Shown: positions 52,513 to 62,908 of the stretch, one piece after another | Layout: each line of letters opens with the position of its first letter | How positions within the stretch are numbered: the first letter of the stretch is position 1 | The notes under the pieces: model-generated | Told to the model about the DNA's origin: nothing | Databases searched by the model: none | Seen by the model: the letters and a program-made list of their open reading frames with translations, nothing else | Position numbers and translations under genes: made by a program | Assembly: GCA_021848825.1 (NCBI GenBank) | Contig: JAJZTQ010000001.1 | Location: 62,001-126,000 of the forward strand | Origin: Pseudomonadota bacterium | GTDB taxonomy: Bacteria; Pseudomonadota; Gammaproteobacteria; Burkholderiales; JABEVD01 | DNA length: 64,000 nucleotides | Reading direction: 5' to 3'

Positions 52513-54615
52513 ATGGCACTATTCGGAAACAGCAGAGAACTCGAATTCCAGATTGAAAGGGCGATTTCCATCATAGGCAGGATTGCAGAAGGGGACATGA
52601 CCTCCATGATAGAAGGCCAGGATTCCCTTTCCCGTGCCTTGCGGGAGATGCAGAGGAAACTGGCGGAGCGGGATTCCCAGTCGAGAAGGGAAATGGAAGA
52701 GGCGAGAAAACAGATCGGGCAGATGGCGAGGCTCAAATCTGCGCTCGACAATGTCTCGACCAACGTGATGATCGCCGACAACGACCGCAACATCGTCTAC
52801 ATGAACAAGACCGTGGAGGCGATGCTCTCCGCAGCTTCGGCAGACATCAGGAAGGAGTTTCCCAGTTTCAACGTTTCAACCCTGATCGGCACCAACATCG
52901 ACGTCTTCCACAAGAATCCCATGCACCAAAGGCAGATGCTGAGCAACATGAATGGCACGCACAGGGCTCAGATTCAGATAGGGGGGAGAACATTCGGACT
53001 GATCGCCAACCCCATCATAGACGAAAAGGGAAGCAGGCATGGCGCGGTGGTCGAATGGTCCGACAGGACGGCGGAAATAGCGGCCGAGCAAGAGGCAGCC
53101 AGAATGCAGGACGAGATGAGGCTGATCAAAGATGCGCTCGACAATGTCAGCTCCAATGTGATGATCGCGAATGCAGAGCGCAACATCGTTTTCATGAACA
53201 AGTCTGTTCTGGCCATGCTTGCCAATGCCGAAAGCGACATCAGGCGGGCGCTGCCGAATTTCAGCGTATCCAAGCTCCAGGGAGCGAGCATAGACCAGTT
53301 CCACAAGAATCCTGCGCATCAGCAGCAGATGCTGGCGAGCTTCACCAATACCCACCGAGCCCAGATCGTCGTGGCCGGCAGGACATTCAGGCTGATCGCC
53401 AATCCCATCATCAACGACAAGGGGCAGCGTCTTGGCTCGGTCGTCGAATGGTCGGACAGGACGGAAGAGGTGGCGGTGGAGGGGGAAGTCGCGGGCATCG
53501 TCGAGGCGGCAGCGAATGGCGATTTCACCAAGCGCGTCATGGTAGAAGGAAAGGAAGGCTTCTTCAGGCAGCTTGCGGAAGGCATCAACAGGATCATGGA
53601 GATCAGCTCGGATGGGCTTTCGGAAGTGGCAAGGGTCTTGAGAGCTCTTTCCCAGGGCGATCTAACCCAGAAAATCGAACGCGATTTCTCCGGCACCTTC
53701 GGGCAATTGAAGGATGATTCCAACCTGACGGTAGAGAAGCTCACGGAGATCGTCACGAACATCAAGGAATCCGCGGACGCGATCAATCATGCATCGAGCG
53801 AGATCGCGATGGGCAACACCGATCTTTCGCAGCGTACCGAGGAACAGGCATCCAGCCTCGAAGAAACGGCATCGAGCATGGAGGAGCTGACTTCCACGGT
53901 GAAGCAGAATGCCGAGAACGCCAACCAGGCCAACCAGCTCGCAAACGGCGCAAGCGAGATCGCGACACGGGGCGGCAAAGTGGTGAGCGAAGTGGTGAAC
54001 ACCATGGCTTCGATCAACGAGAGCTCGAAAAAGATCGTCGACATCATCAGCGTGATAGACGGCATCGCCTTCCAGACCAACATCCTGGCGCTGAATGCGG
54101 CAGTCGAGGCGGCAAGAGCGGGCGAGCAGGGAAGGGGATTTGCAGTGGTCGCGACGGAGGTGCGCAATCTGGCGCAGCGAAGCGCTGCGGCAGCGAAGGA
54201 AATCAAGGCGCTGATCGGCGATTCGGTGGACAAGGTCGGAGCAGGTACAAGGCTTGTCGACGAGGCAGGAAAAACGATGGAAGAGATCGTCACTTCGGTC
54301 AAGCGCGTGACGGACATCATGTCCGAAATAACGGCTGCATCCCGCGAGCAGAGCGCAGGCATCGAGCAGGTCAACCAGGCAATCGCGCAGATGGATGATG
54401 TGACCCAGCAAAATGCCGCGCTCGTCGAAGAGGCGGCTGCCGCTGCAGAATCGCTCAAGGAACAGGCGGACAGCCTCTCCGATGCGGTGGCGCTCTTCAG
54501 ACTCAATGCTTCCGTGGCATTCGCCAGGAAACCTAGGGTCATTTCCAAACCTGCAGCCAAAGCTAAGCAGATTCCAAAATCGGGCGGATCTGAAGACGAC
54601 TGGGCAGAATTCTGA
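52513..54615 (+). CDS. cytoplasmic methyl-accepting chemotaxis protein with two PAS-like domains
   Basis: The 700-residue protein has no membrane segment. Two tandem homologous PAS-like units (about 75-190 and 200-315) share ALDNVS-x-NVMIA and RTF-x-LIANPII and may bind a cofactor. A HAMP-like stretch (about 330-410) and the MCP signalling domain follow ([30 protein letters not shown] at the methylation region, [28 protein letters not shown] at the tip). The C-terminus is DWAEF (696-700), a W-x-x-F tether that fits the CheR/CheB-binding pentapeptide. It precedes cheR and cheD in the operon. Confidence 0.93.
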   Translation: MALFGNSRELEFQIERAISIIGRIAEGDMTSMIEGQDSLSRALREMQRKLAERDSQSRREMEEARKQIGQMARLKSALDNVSTNVMIADNDRNIVYMNKTVEAMLSAASADIRKEFPSFNVSTLIGTNIDVFHKNPMHQRQMLSNMNGTHRAQIQIGGRTFGLIANPIIDEKGSRHGAVVEWSDRTAEIAAEQEAARMQDEMRLIKDALDNVSSNVMIANAERNIVFMNKSVLAMLANAESDIRRALPNFSVSKLQGASIDQFHKNPAHQQQMLASFTNTHRAQIVVAGRTFRLIANPIINDKGQRLGSVVEWSDRTEEVAVEGEVAGIVEAAANGDFTKRVMVEGKEGFFRQLAEGINRIMEISSDGLSEVARVLRALSQGDLTQKIERDFSGTFGQLKDDSNLTVEKLTEIVTNIKESADAINHASSEIAMGNTDLSQRTEEQASSLEETASSMEELTSTVKQNAENANQANQLANGASEIATRGGKVVSEVVNTMASINESSKKIVDIISVIDGIAFQTNILALNAAVEAARAGEQGRGFAVVATEVRNLAQRSAAAAKEIKALIGDSVDKVGAGTRLVDEAGKTMEEIVTSVKRVTDIMSEITAASREQSAGIEQVNQAIAQMDDVTQQNAALVEEAAAAAESLKEQADSLSDAVALFRLNASVAFARKPRVISKPAAKAKQIPKSGGSEDDWAEF

Positions 54616-54619
54616 AAAG

Positions 54620-55471
54620 ATGACGGATTCGATTGAAAAGGGAAGGGAATTCCAGTTTACCGACCGGGATTTCGAAAAAATATGCAAGATGCTCTACGAT
54701 CAGGTCGGTATATCCCTGAATCCGAGCAAGCGTGAAATGGTTTACAGCAGGCTTGCGAGGCGTCTGAGAGCGAACAGCGTCAATACCTTTTCGGCGTATC
54801 TCGCGTTGCTGGAGAAGAAGGATCATGCGGAATGGGAAGCTTTCATCAATTCGCTGACCACCAACCTGACTGCCTTCTTCAGGGAACCGCATCATTTTCC
54901 GATTCTTGCCGAGCATGTCGGCAAAATCAAGGGAAGGCCGGTTACCTTGTGGTGCGCAGCTTCCTCGACAGGTGAGGAAGCGTATTCTATGGCCATTACC
55001 ATGGCAGAGCTTTACGGCACGCTGAATCCCCCTGTGAAGATCCTTGCATCGGACGTCGACACTTCCGTCCTGGAAAAGGCGAGAAAGGCGGTATACAGCC
55101 TTGCCCAGGTCGAGAAGATGCCGGAGTCCAGACTCAAGAAATACTTCATCAAGGGCACGGGCAGCAACGAAGGCATGGTCAGGGTCAAACCTGAACTTTG
55201 CGACATGATCACCTTCAGACAGATCAATCTTCTGGATGATAACTGGTCGATCAGAGGGCCAATCGACGCGATATTCTGCAGGAACGTGATGATCTATTTC
55301 GACAAGCCGACCCAGCTTCAAATCCTGCAGAAGTTCGTGCCTTTGCTTCGCGCAGACGGCCTTCTTTTTGCAGGGCACTCGGAAAGTTTCCATCACGCTT
55401 CCCAATATTTCAGGCTTCGCGGCAAGACGGTATACGAACTTTCCCGGGCGAGCCATGGCTCAAAGCTTTGA
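54620..55471 (+). CDS. cheR: chemotaxis protein methyltransferase CheR
   Basis: The 283-residue protein has an N-terminal helical domain ([21 protein letters not shown]) and a SAM-binding domain with [30 protein letters not shown] and [11 protein letters not shown], standard for CheR, which methylates MCP glutamates. The ATG at 54620 lies four bases after the MCP stop. It overlaps cheD by 17 bases. Confidence 0.96.
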   Translation: MTDSIEKGREFQFTDRDFEKICKMLYDQVGISLNPSKREMVYSRLARRLRANSVNTFSAYLALLEKKDHAEWEAFINSLTTNLTAFFREPHHFPILAEHVGKIKGRPVTLWCAASSTGEEAYSMAITMAELYGTLNPPVKILASDVDTSVLEKARKAVYSLAQVEKMPESRLKKYFIKGTGSNEGMVRVKPELCDMITFRQINLLDDNWSIRGPIDAIFCRNVMIYFDKPTQLQILQKFVPLLRADGLLFAGHSESFHHASQYFRLRGKTVYELSRASHGSKL

Positions 55472-56063
55472 GGAAGCGCTTGCGCCTAACCTCTATTTTG
55501 ACCGCAATTTTAATCTGGATGCGGCAAAGATCCTGCCTGGCGAATACTATGTGACTGGCAGGGACATGGTGCTCGTCACGGTGCTCGGATCCTGTGTCGC
55601 CGCCTGCATCAGAGACCCTGAAAGGAAGGTAGGCGGAATGAACCATTTCATGCTGCCTGATTCGAATGGGGATCCGCACAATCCATACAGCGCTTCAGCC
55701 AGGTATGGCACTTATGCAATGGAAATACTCGTCAATCAGCTGATCAAGCTGGGGGCGAGAAAGTCGAGTCTCGAAGCCAAGGTGTTCGGCGGAGGAAGGG
55801 TGATGAAGGCGATGAGCCTGACGAATGTAGGGGAAAGGAATGCCGAATTCGTCCTGGACTACCTCAGAGTTGAAGGGATCAGGCTGGTTGCACAGGATCT
55901 GTTGGATGTTTTTCCAAGGAAGGTTTACTATTTTCCCGATTCGGGGCGTGCATTGATAAGAAGGTTGCGTACCGTCAACAACGACACGATCATGGTCAGG
56001 GAAAAGGAATATTCCAAACGTCTCGCTAAATCCAGCGTGGAAGGCGATGTCGACCTGTTTTGA
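55455..56063 (+). CDS. cheD: chemoreceptor glutamine deamidase CheD
   Basis: The 202-residue protein shows the CheD catalytic set: Cys in [13 protein letters not shown], His in [10 protein letters not shown], and a Thr/Ser-rich strand [18 protein letters not shown]. CheD deamidates receptor glutamines and can be regulated by CheY-P. The ATG lies within the cheR end (17-base overlap), and the stop is close to cheB. Confidence 0.95.
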   Translation: MAQSFEEALAPNLYFDRNFNLDAAKILPGEYYVTGRDMVLVTVLGSCVAACIRDPERKVGGMNHFMLPDSNGDPHNPYSASARYGTYAMEILVNQLIKLGARKSSLEAKVFGGGRVMKAMSLTNVGERNAEFVLDYLRVEGIRLVAQDLLDVFPRKVYYFPDSGRALIRRLRTVNNDTIMVREKEYSKRLAKSSVEGDVDLF

Positions 56064-56068
56064 TTCTC

Positions 56069-57115
56069 ATGCGCAAGAATAAGATCAGGGTATTGATCGT
56101 GGACGATTCGGCATTGATCAGGAGCCTGTTGACCAAGATCATCAACGATGCACCGGATATGGAAGTGGTCGGAACGGCCCCGGATCCGCTGATTGCGAGG
56201 GAAATGATTCGTTCGCTCAATCCTGACGTGCTGACGCTCGATGTCGAAATGCCCAGGATGGACGGACTCGACTTCCTGGAGAAGATCATGCGGCTTAGAC
56301 CGATGCCGGTATTGATGATATCAACCTTGGCTGAAACGGGCTCGGATGTCACGCTGAGAGCGCTCGAGATCGGGGCAGTCGACTTCATCGCAAAGCCCAG
56401 GATCGACATCGCACAGGGCATGGAAGAGTATGCACAAACCATTGTCGAGAAAATCCGGGTTGCATCAACAGCGAAACTGCCCACGAAGGCAAAGAAGAGC
56501 CCTGTCTTGCCGACAGGATCGTTTGATTCGACAGAAAAACTGATCATCGTCGGCGCATCGACTGGCGGGACGGAGGCCATCAAGACATTGCTGATCAACC
56601 TTCCGCCTGATTGTCCGGGTATACTGATTGCACAGCATATGCCTGAAGCATTCACCAAATCCTTCGCAGCGAGGCTGGATGGGCTTTGCAGGATTTCGGT
56701 CAAGGAAGCCGAAGACGGTGAAAGGATTCTTCCCGGGCATGCCTATATTGCGCCGGGACATTCGCATCTGCTTTTGAAAAGATCAGGCGCGAATTATATG
56801 ACCGTATTGAACCAAGGCCCGCCGGTCAATCATCATCGTCCTTCCGTTGACGTGCTTTTCAGAAGCGCAGCGAAGGGCGTAGGACAAAATGCAGTGGGGG
56901 TGATCCTTACCGGCATGGGGAAGGATGGGGCGCAGGGCATGCTCGAGATGAAGCGGGCAGGGGCATATAATTTCGCTCAGGACGAGGAAACCTGCGTTGT
57001 GTTCGGTATGCCGAAAGAAGCGATAGAACTTGGCGGGGTGGACGAGATCGTCCCGATCCAGAACATGGCGCAGCGCGTCATGAGCCGGTTTAGGCAATCT
57101 GGGACAAGAATTTAA
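56069..57115 (+). CDS. cheB: chemotaxis protein-glutamate methylesterase CheB
   Basis: The 348-residue protein has a receiver ([14 protein letters not shown], Asp in [15 protein letters not shown]) and a methylesterase domain with the Ser/His/Asp triad in [22 protein letters not shown] and [12 protein letters not shown]. It reverses CheR methylation and deamidates receptors. I use ATG 56069; the TTG at 56060 would add three residues and overlap cheD. Confidence 0.96.
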   Translation: MRKNKIRVLIVDDSALIRSLLTKIINDAPDMEVVGTAPDPLIAREMIRSLNPDVLTLDVEMPRMDGLDFLEKIMRLRPMPVLMISTLAETGSDVTLRALEIGAVDFIAKPRIDIAQGMEEYAQTIVEKIRVASTAKLPTKAKKSPVLPTGSFDSTEKLIIVGASTGGTEAIKTLLINLPPDCPGILIAQHMPEAFTKSFAARLDGLCRISVKEAEDGERILPGHAYIAPGHSHLLLKRSGANYMTVLNQGPPVNHHRPSVDVLFRSAAKGVGQNAVGVILTGMGKDGAQGMLEMKRAGAYNFAQDEETCVVFGMPKEAIELGGVDEIVPIQNMAQRVMSRFRQSGTRI

Positions 57116-57125
57116 CGGAGAAAAC

Positions 57126-57431
57126 ATGGCTATTACGACAAAAACATCAGATGGTCTTGCGACGATCAGCCTTTCCGGAAGGTTCGATTTCAACCTGAAC
57201 AGGGATTTCAAGAATGCGTATGAGCATTTCCTCGATACGGTTGAAAACCAAGTCATTGAAATCGATTTCGGGAACGTGGAATACATCGACAGCTCAGCGC
57301 TTGGCATGCTGCTCGTGCTGCGGGACAAGGCAAAGGAAGTGGGCAAGGATGTTCGGCTCATCAATTGTCATGGCATGATCAGGCAGGTGCTCGATATCGC
57401 CCATTTCGAACGCTTCTTCGAGATCGCCTGA
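57126..57431 (+). CDS. STAS-domain anti-sigma factor antagonist
   Basis: The 101-residue single STAS protein has the phospho-acceptor Ser motif YIDSSALGMLLVLRD and the LIN-x-HGMIRQVLDIAHF helix. It resembles SpoIIAA/HsbA-type proteins that switch partners between a sigma-regulator kinase and an anti-sigma factor. It lies ten bases after cheB and touches the next gene, whose PP2C and ATPase domains are its probable phosphatase and kinase. Confidence 0.9.
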   Translation: MAITTKTSDGLATISLSGRFDFNLNRDFKNAYEHFLDTVENQVIEIDFGNVEYIDSSALGMLLVLRDKAKEVGKDVRLINCHGMIRQVLDIAHFERFFEIA

Positions 57432-59117
57432 ATGCATCTGAAAATCCTGGTGGCAGACGATCATCCTGAAAACAGGATCCTGCTGACCCGCTTTTTCAAC
57501 CAGATGGGCCATCAGGTGATCGAGGCCGGAAACGGCGAAGAGGCCGTCGATATTTTCCAGTCTCAGTCGCCCGATATCGTCATCATGGATGTGATGATGC
57601 CTGTCATGGACGGATTCGAGGCGACCCGAAACATCAAGTCGATTTGCGGGGAAAAATGGGTGCCTGTCGTCTTTCTTACCGCGCTCAACCAGCTCGATCA
57701 TTTTCTGAAAGGGTTGGAAATAGGCGGAGACGACTTCATTTCCAAGCCTTTCAACTTCGCGATTCTTTCGGCCAAGATCAGGGTGCTCGAAAGAACGATA
57801 GAATTCCAGAAGCAGATCCTTGAAAAGACCAACGTCCTCAGGGCGATGAATGCCAAGTCAGAACACGAGATGCAGCTTGGCAAACATGTTCTGGACAGAT
57901 TGATAGATCGCGCAGAGAATCAGGCAGAAGTGAAGACTTGGATTTCGCCGCTCGATCTTTTCAGCGGAGACATCGTGCTTTCGGCAAAATCCCCGACCGG
58001 TGCGCTTCATGTCCTTCATGCAGACAGTGCCGGACATGGCCTTTCCGCCGCGCTCGCCATCATGCCTGCAATCGAGCTCTTTTATGCCATGAGTAAGAAG
58101 GGATTCGGAGTGGGGGTGATCGCTGGAGAGCTCAACAGGAAAATCGGAACATTGATGCCCAAGGGTTATTTCATGACCGGCACACTGGTCTCAGTCGACC
58201 ATCTGAATGGCACCGTCAATGTGTGGAACGGCGGAAATCCGTCCGCCATCTTCCTTGATGCTTCAGGGAAAATCTTGAAGACATTCGAATCGAAGCATCC
58301 GCCCCTGGGCTTGCTCTTCGATCAGGAATTCAGCCCCGTGACCGAAACATGGTATCTGGAAGGCTGCCAAGACGACTGCAGGCTTTATCTCTTCTCCGAT
58401 GGCGTTGTCGATGCAGAAGGCGAAGGCGGACGGTTCGGACAGGGAAAGATAGCCGAAATCCTGTGCAGCAGCGGCCCGGACGAGCGCATCGAGGAGATCA
58501 GGGCAGCGCTCGAAAACCATATTTCAGGTCATTCGAGAAGGGATGACATTTCTGTTGCGGAAATCAATTGTTCGGCGCTTGACAAGTTTTTGGGCCTGCC
58601 TTTATCCGATAAGCGAACTGTCGGGACCTATTCGCGCTGGAGCTTCGACATGACGCTTTCTGCCGAGCATCTCAAGAAACTCGATCTGACGCCGATGGTC
58701 ATGAACATCGTCAATTCGCTCGGCGTGGAAATGCGATACAACAGCCATCTTTTCCTGATTCTTTCCGAGCTCATCAACAATGCGATAGACCATGGCCTGC
58801 TTTTCCTGAATTCACAAGAGAAGCATCACCCTCTTGGTATGGAAAGCTATTTCGAAAAGCGGGCACTGCGCCTGGACCGGCTCCAGGATGGCGAGATCGA
58901 CATCGACATCAGAAACATCATGCACGAGAACAGGAACTGCCTGCGCATAGCCGTCAGGGATACTGGGCCCGGCTTCGATCTTGCCATTTTGCAAAACCTC
59001 GAAAAGAACGAAGCCAGGCATGGCAGGGGGATCCCGCTGGTCAGGTCTCTCTGCCTTTCCCTTGATTTCCCGGGGGCAGGCAATGAAGCGATTGCCTATT
59101 ACGATTTGGACTCGTGA
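57432..59117 (+). CDS. receiver-PP2C-ATPase response regulator (HsbR/RsbU-type)
   Basis: The 561-residue protein has a receiver (1-125; Asp in IVIMDVMMPVMDGF), a coiled coil, a PP2C/SpoIIE phosphatase (about 160-375; HADSAGHGLSAALA, LYLFSDGVVDAEG, SRRDDISV) and a C-terminal anti-sigma-type HATPase (about 425-560; ELINNAIDHGL, RDTGPGFD). This is the layout of Pseudomonas HsbR, which dephosphorylates or phosphorylates the STAS protein HsbA and links phosphorelay to flagellar sigma control and c-di-GMP. The ATG directly follows the STAS stop. The stop overlaps the GTG of the next gene. Confidence 0.9.
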   Translation: MHLKILVADDHPENRILLTRFFNQMGHQVIEAGNGEEAVDIFQSQSPDIVIMDVMMPVMDGFEATRNIKSICGEKWVPVVFLTALNQLDHFLKGLEIGGDDFISKPFNFAILSAKIRVLERTIEFQKQILEKTNVLRAMNAKSEHEMQLGKHVLDRLIDRAENQAEVKTWISPLDLFSGDIVLSAKSPTGALHVLHADSAGHGLSAALAIMPAIELFYAMSKKGFGVGVIAGELNRKIGTLMPKGYFMTGTLVSVDHLNGTVNVWNGGNPSAIFLDASGKILKTFESKHPPLGLLFDQEFSPVTETWYLEGCQDDCRLYLFSDGVVDAEGEGGRFGQGKIAEILCSSGPDERIEEIRAALENHISGHSRRDDISVAEINCSALDKFLGLPLSDKRTVGTYSRWSFDMTLSAEHLKKLDLTPMVMNIVNSLGVEMRYNSHLFLILSELINNAIDHGLLFLNSQEKHHPLGMESYFEKRALRLDRLQDGEIDIDIRNIMHENRNCLRIAVRDTGPGFDLAILQNLEKNEARHGRGIPLVRSLCLSLDFPGAGNEAIAYYDLDS

Positions 59118-59830
59118 GAAGCATTTTCACCGCACTGTCTCGGGCGCTTCAAACGCTTTTTCATCCAAAGATGCTGGCGCTGGTCTTGTGGCCGATGCTC
59201 GCGTCATTATTGCTGTGGTCGGGTATCGCGATCATTTTCTGGAGAAGCTGGGCTGCCGATCTGGCAAGCTGGATGGATAAGGCCCCATTTCAGCAATGGA
59301 TATCCGCAGGTTTTCTTGCAGCGGTATCCGGCTACGTCGTCGCTTTTATCCTGATCATCCTGCTGGTCCCGGAGATATATGCCACCGCACTCCTCATTAC
59401 CGCTCTTTTTTCCATGAAGGCCATGGTCGAGCATGTCTCCGAGAAATGCTATCCCCATCTCGAGCGAAAAATGGGCGGAACGTTCATGGGGAGTCTGATC
59501 AATTCGCTCAGGGTGATCATTGTATTCTGCCTGGGTTGGGTGATCACCCTTCCTTTCTGGTTCTTTTCTCCGCTTGCCGTTCTCTTGCCGGTCATCTTCT
59601 CAGCCTATCTGAACCAGGGACTTTTCCGCTACGATGCCTTGGCCGAGCATGCCAACAGGGACGAATTTGCGGCGATCGTCCACCGCGCCAAGGTGAAGCT
59701 ATACTTGCTTGGCGCGATGGTCGGTTTATTGCAGTACGTGCCTGTGCTGAATTTTTTCTCGCCAGTCTACAGCGGACTGGCATTCATTCATCTTTGCCTG
59801 GAAGAACTGAAAACGGCGCGGGCGGGTTGA
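59114..59830 (+). CDS. EI24-domain inner membrane protein
   Basis: The 238-residue protein has four to six hydrophobic segments and the EI24/CysZ-like sequence ALQTLFHPKMLALVLWPML at its start, plus LVPEIYA and NQGLFRYDALAEHA. Bacterial EI24 proteins are poorly characterised; CysZ relatives carry sulphate. The GTG start overlaps the upstream stop (GTGA), so it is the last gene of the che operon. The end overlaps the convergent desaturase-family gene by 47 bases. Confidence 0.85.
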   Translation: MRSIFTALSRALQTLFHPKMLALVLWPMLASLLLWSGIAIIFWRSWAADLASWMDKAPFQQWISAGFLAAVSGYVVAFILIILLVPEIYATALLITALFSMKAMVEHVSEKCYPHLERKMGGTFMGSLINSLRVIIVFCLGWVITLPFWFFSPLAVLLPVIFSAYLNQGLFRYDALAEHANRDEFAAIVHRAKVKLYLLGAMVGLLQYVPVLNFFSPVYSGLAFIHLCLEELKTARAG

Positions 59831-60569
59831 TGACCGTATGCACGTCTTTCATCGCCAGCATGGCCATCAGTCTGTTTTCCTTTTTCTCGTCGAATCCGCA
59901 TCTTTCGACCCTTCTCCGAGAATTCTCGTAAGTGCCGAAAAGCATGTCCCAGATCGGAATGCCGTAATTCTTCGAGTGTTTTTCGTATTCATGGTGAACC
60001 CTGTGCATTTCCGGGCGGACGATCACATAGCCCAGCCACAGCGGCGTTCTGACATTGGTATGTTCCCATGTATCGAAAAGCCCTACCCAGAAGAGGCACC
60101 ATCCTGCAGCGACTGGTTCGAGACCCAGAAAAGGATAGGCGACGAGGCCGACGATCAGGGTATTAGCCAGAAAATCCGCTGGATGGGCATAATAGGTGGT
60201 CAGCACTTCTATCCTGGCGGGACTGTGGTGAATCTGGTGGAACATCCGCCATAACAGATTGCTGGCATGTCTTGCCCTGTGCCACCAGTAGACCAGAAAG
60301 CTCACGCAAATATAGCCCAGGAAACCGGAGAGCGCTGCCGGCCAATGAGAGAGATGGCCGCTTAATGAAGGGAGGAGCGCGACCGATTCCAGCCAGGGAT
60401 TGTAGACATTGCCGAGCACGACAACCAGAGTCAGGCTGACGACGGTGAGTGCAAGGGTACTGCCGAACCACCGCCAGCTTATGCGTGAACGATGATTCGG
60501 CCAGAGAGATTCAACGGCGAACAGGAAGACTGCAGCCATCGCCACGGCCAGCTGGGCATAACGATCCAT
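59784..60569 (-). CDS. sterol desaturase/fatty acid hydroxylase family protein
   Basis: The 261-residue integral membrane protein has about four hydrophobic segments and the histidine cluster of di-iron hydroxylases: WWHRARH, FHQIHHSPARIEVLTTYYAHP and EMHRVHHEYEKHSKNYG. The usual reaction is O2-dependent hydroxylation or desaturation of a lipid. The ATG at 60569 has GGAAAG eight bases before; a TTG six codons earlier is less likely. The 3' end overlaps the EI24 gene. Confidence 0.9.
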   Translation of the reverse strand: MDRYAQLAVAMAAVFLFAVESLWPNHRSRISWRWFGSTLALTVVSLTLVVVLGNVYNPWLESVALLPSLSGHLSHWPAALSGFLGYICVSFLVYWWHRARHASNLLWRMFHQIHHSPARIEVLTTYYAHPADFLANTLIVGLVAYPFLGLEPVAAGWCLFWVGLFDTWEHTNVRTPLWLGYVIVRPEMHRVHHEYEKHSKNYGIPIWDMLFGTYENSRRRVERCGFDEKKENRLMAMLAMKDVHTVINPPAPFSVLPGKDE

Positions 60570-60627
60570 GAGTGTCTTTCCGGACAATTTCGACGCATGT
60601 TATGCCGAATTCCGAAATTGGGCAAGG

Positions 60628-62247
60628 TCACACCCTGAATCTCTCCACTGCGCTTTGCAGGGAGGCGGCAAGCTGTTCGAGGCGGTGGGCAGCCATCGAA
60701 GTCTCCTGGATAGCTTCGCTGTTTTCCTCGGCCATCTGCGCAATCTTTTCGACATGCCTGGAAATGTCATTGCTTGCGCTTTTCTGCTCGTGCACGGAGG
60801 CGGTGATTTCTTCTACGCCGGTATTGGCGCTGGTGACAGAGGCTTTGGCCCGGGAAAGTACTTCGGACACCTTGCCCATGAATTCCTCGCTTGCAGAGAG
60901 GGATTGGAGGCCGTTGTTGATCGATTTCTCGACCCGGAGGGATTGGTCGCCCAAAGACTGGGTGACGCTGTCGATCTCGCTTGCGGACTGGGATGATTTT
61001 TCCGCGAGCTTCCTGACTTCGTCTGCCACGACCGCGAAGCCGCGTCCCTGCTCACCGGCGCGGGCGGCCTCGATTGCGGCGTTCAGGGCGAGAAGATTGG
61101 TCTGATCGGCGATGTCCTTCACCTGCCGGGTCATGTGGGTGATGGCATTGGTCGATTTGACGAATTCGTTGACCTGGTTTGCGATTTCGTCGACGGCGCT
61201 CCTGACCCGGGAAATTTCTTCCAGCATGTCGGAAAGGCTCGCGCTTCCCTGGTTGGTATGGGAAAGTCCTTCATGGGAGAGGTTTCTCACTTCTTCCGAA
61301 GAATCCGCCACGGAAGCGATGGCGACCGTGATCTGCTCGACTGCCGAGGCCGTCGCGGAAGCGGCATCCGACTGCTCTTTCGTTCCTTCTGCCACTCTCG
61401 TGGCTGAAGCCGAGAGCTCCGTCGCCGCGCTCGAAAGCTCCTCGGCGTCGGATCTGATGTCCTGAATGAGCTTTTGCATGCCCTGCATGAACCGGTTGAA
61501 CGCCTCTGACGTCATGCCTATTTCATCCATGCTTTTTACAGGAATGCGTCTTGTCAAGTCGCCGCTTCCGACAGCGAGTTCGTTCATCGAGCCTGCAAGA
61601 TGCTTGAGGGAAGATACGATGCTGTTGATCAGCAATATCATGCCGATGGCGCCCAGGACGATCGCGATGGCCGTGATCAGGATGGAAAGCGTGAAGGTGC
61701 GTTTGACCTGGCTCTCGATTGCCGCACGCTTGACTTCCGAGTCCTTGTACTTGGCGCTCATGAGCGACTCGAGGTTTTTCCTGAGTTCGCGCCAGGCTGG
61801 CGTTTCGTTCTTGTTGAGCTCGTCTACCGCAGCCATCTGGTCTGTTGCGGCAAGCGCCGCTGCGCGCTCCCGGGCAGCCTTGACCTTGTCCCAGAGCGTC
61901 TTGATGTCGTCAAGCGTCTTCAGCGTATCCGGATTGTCGGAAGAAAGCGAAATGACCTTGTCGAGCGCATCGGAAAAATTTTGAGACGCTTTTGCTATCG
62001 TCTTGACCGGGACGGTATCGGTGGGCTTGAGCACCAGATTCCGCTCGGCCTGCCCTGAAAGCAGGCCATTTTCGTACATCTTCGTGAGGTATTTGAGCTT
62101 GACGAGGTCGTTGTTGACGAAAATCTTGAACTGGCTGCTGAGATTGCCAAGGCTCACGAGTGCAACCGTCAATGCAATGACAACGAGGAGGGTCGCCGAG
62201 CCGTTTCCAATCAGGAGCTTTGCTCTGGTACTTAGATTTCTGAACAT
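60628..62247 (-). CDS. methyl-accepting chemotaxis protein (4HB sensor, HAMP)
   Basis: The 539-residue receptor has membrane segments at about 14-34 and 188-210 that frame a four-helix periplasmic sensor of about 150 residues. A HAMP domain and an MCP signalling domain follow, with tip [41 protein letters not shown]. The sensor has the LSSQF...[20 protein letters not shown] pattern of small-molecule receptors; the ligand is unknown. The ATG at 62247 follows GGAGGT by ten bases. It has no C-terminal pentapeptide. A sigma-28 promoter lies just upstream. Confidence 0.95.
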   Translation of the reverse strand: MFRNLSTRAKLLIGNGSATLLVVIALTVALVSLGNLSSQFKIFVNNDLVKLKYLTKMYENGLLSGQAERNLVLKPTDTVPVKTIAKASQNFSDALDKVISLSSDNPDTLKTLDDIKTLWDKVKAARERAAALAATDQMAAVDELNKNETPAWRELRKNLESLMSAKYKDSEVKRAAIESQVKRTFTLSILITAIAIVLGAIGMILLINSIVSSLKHLAGSMNELAVGSGDLTRRIPVKSMDEIGMTSEAFNRFMQGMQKLIQDIRSDAEELSSAATELSASATRVAEGTKEQSDAASATASAVEQITVAIASVADSSEEVRNLSHEGLSHTNQGSASLSDMLEEISRVRSAVDEIANQVNEFVKSTNAITHMTRQVKDIADQTNLLALNAAIEAARAGEQGRGFAVVADEVRKLAEKSSQSASEIDSVTQSLGDQSLRVEKSINNGLQSLSASEEFMGKVSEVLSRAKASVTSANTGVEEITASVHEQKSASNDISRHVEKIAQMAEENSEAIQETSMAAHRLEQLAASLQSAVERFRV

Positions 62248-62307
62248 CCTGTTAGTTACCTCCGTGGGGCTGACATTCAAAAACTCATTACTATGAATTT
62301 TATTTTA

Positions 62308-62334
62308 TTATCGGCATTTGCACCACAAACTTTA
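62308..62334 (-). promoter_or_regulatory. sigma-28 (FliA) promoter, exact consensus
   Basis: On the minus strand TAAAGTTT, an 11-base spacer and GCCGATAA match the sigma-28 consensus at all 16 positions. The predicted 5' UTR to the MCP start is about 50 bases. Confidence 0.92.
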
Positions 62335-62466
62335 ACTCTTACTCAAGTATATGAAAAAAATAGAACGATCTATCAAGAATTATCCTACACTGCAGCTTCA
62401 TGCGGGATCTATAGCCAGAAAGAGTGATATCGATGTCGGCATGATTACTATCGGATTGGGGGATGC

Positions 62467-62853
62467 ATGGACTCTGAAAGATATCGCAACGGATTTCAGA
62501 AACTGAAGGAAATTCATGGCAATAAGGGCGAAGAGGCGATCGGTTCGCTGAAGGAAATTGCGCCTGATCTATCGCGCTACATCGTCGAGTTCGCTTTCGG
62601 CGATGTCTATTCGAGGGGGGCGCTCTCCCTCAAGGAAAGGCAGATCGTCACCGTTTCCGCGCTCGCAGCGCTCGGCAATGCCTCCCCCCAGTTGAAAGTG
62701 CATATCCATGGCGCGCTCAACGTCGGGTGCACGAGGCAGGAAATCGTCGAGATCATGATCCAGATGGCTGTTTATGCGGGTTTTCCTGCTGCGCTCAATG
62801 GCATTTCCGCTGCAAAGCAAGTGTTTGCCGAAAGGGATGCCGGCCAGATTTGA
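62467..62853 (+). CDS. carboxymuconolactone decarboxylase (CMD) family protein
   Basis: The 128-residue protein matches the CMD/AhpD-like fold: FGDVYSRGALSLKERQIVTVSALAALGN, then HIHGALNVGCTRQEIVEIMIQMAVYAGFPAALNG. The general-acid His and the ring of conserved residues are present, but the CxxC of AhpD is absent. The reaction may be a decarboxylation or unrelated. It is divergent from the MCP gene across about 220 bases. A GGGGG precedes the ATG. Confidence 0.88.
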   Translation: MDSERYRNGFQKLKEIHGNKGEEAIGSLKEIAPDLSRYIVEFAFGDVYSRGALSLKERQIVTVSALAALGNASPQLKVHIHGALNVGCTRQEIVEIMIQMAVYAGFPAALNGISAAKQVFAERDAGQI

Positions 62854-62867
62854 CTCCGCTTAGAACG

Positions 62868-62892
62868 TAACCATAATATAATAATGGTTATC
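62868..62892. promoter_or_regulatory. inverted repeat AACCAT-N9-ATGGTT, possible operator
   Basis: An AT-rich near-palindrome lies about 20 bases before the small ORF at 62909. It has the size of a repressor operator, but no candidate regulator is adjacent. Confidence 0.4.
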
Positions 62893-62908
62893 AAAAAAGG
62901 GGAAGATC

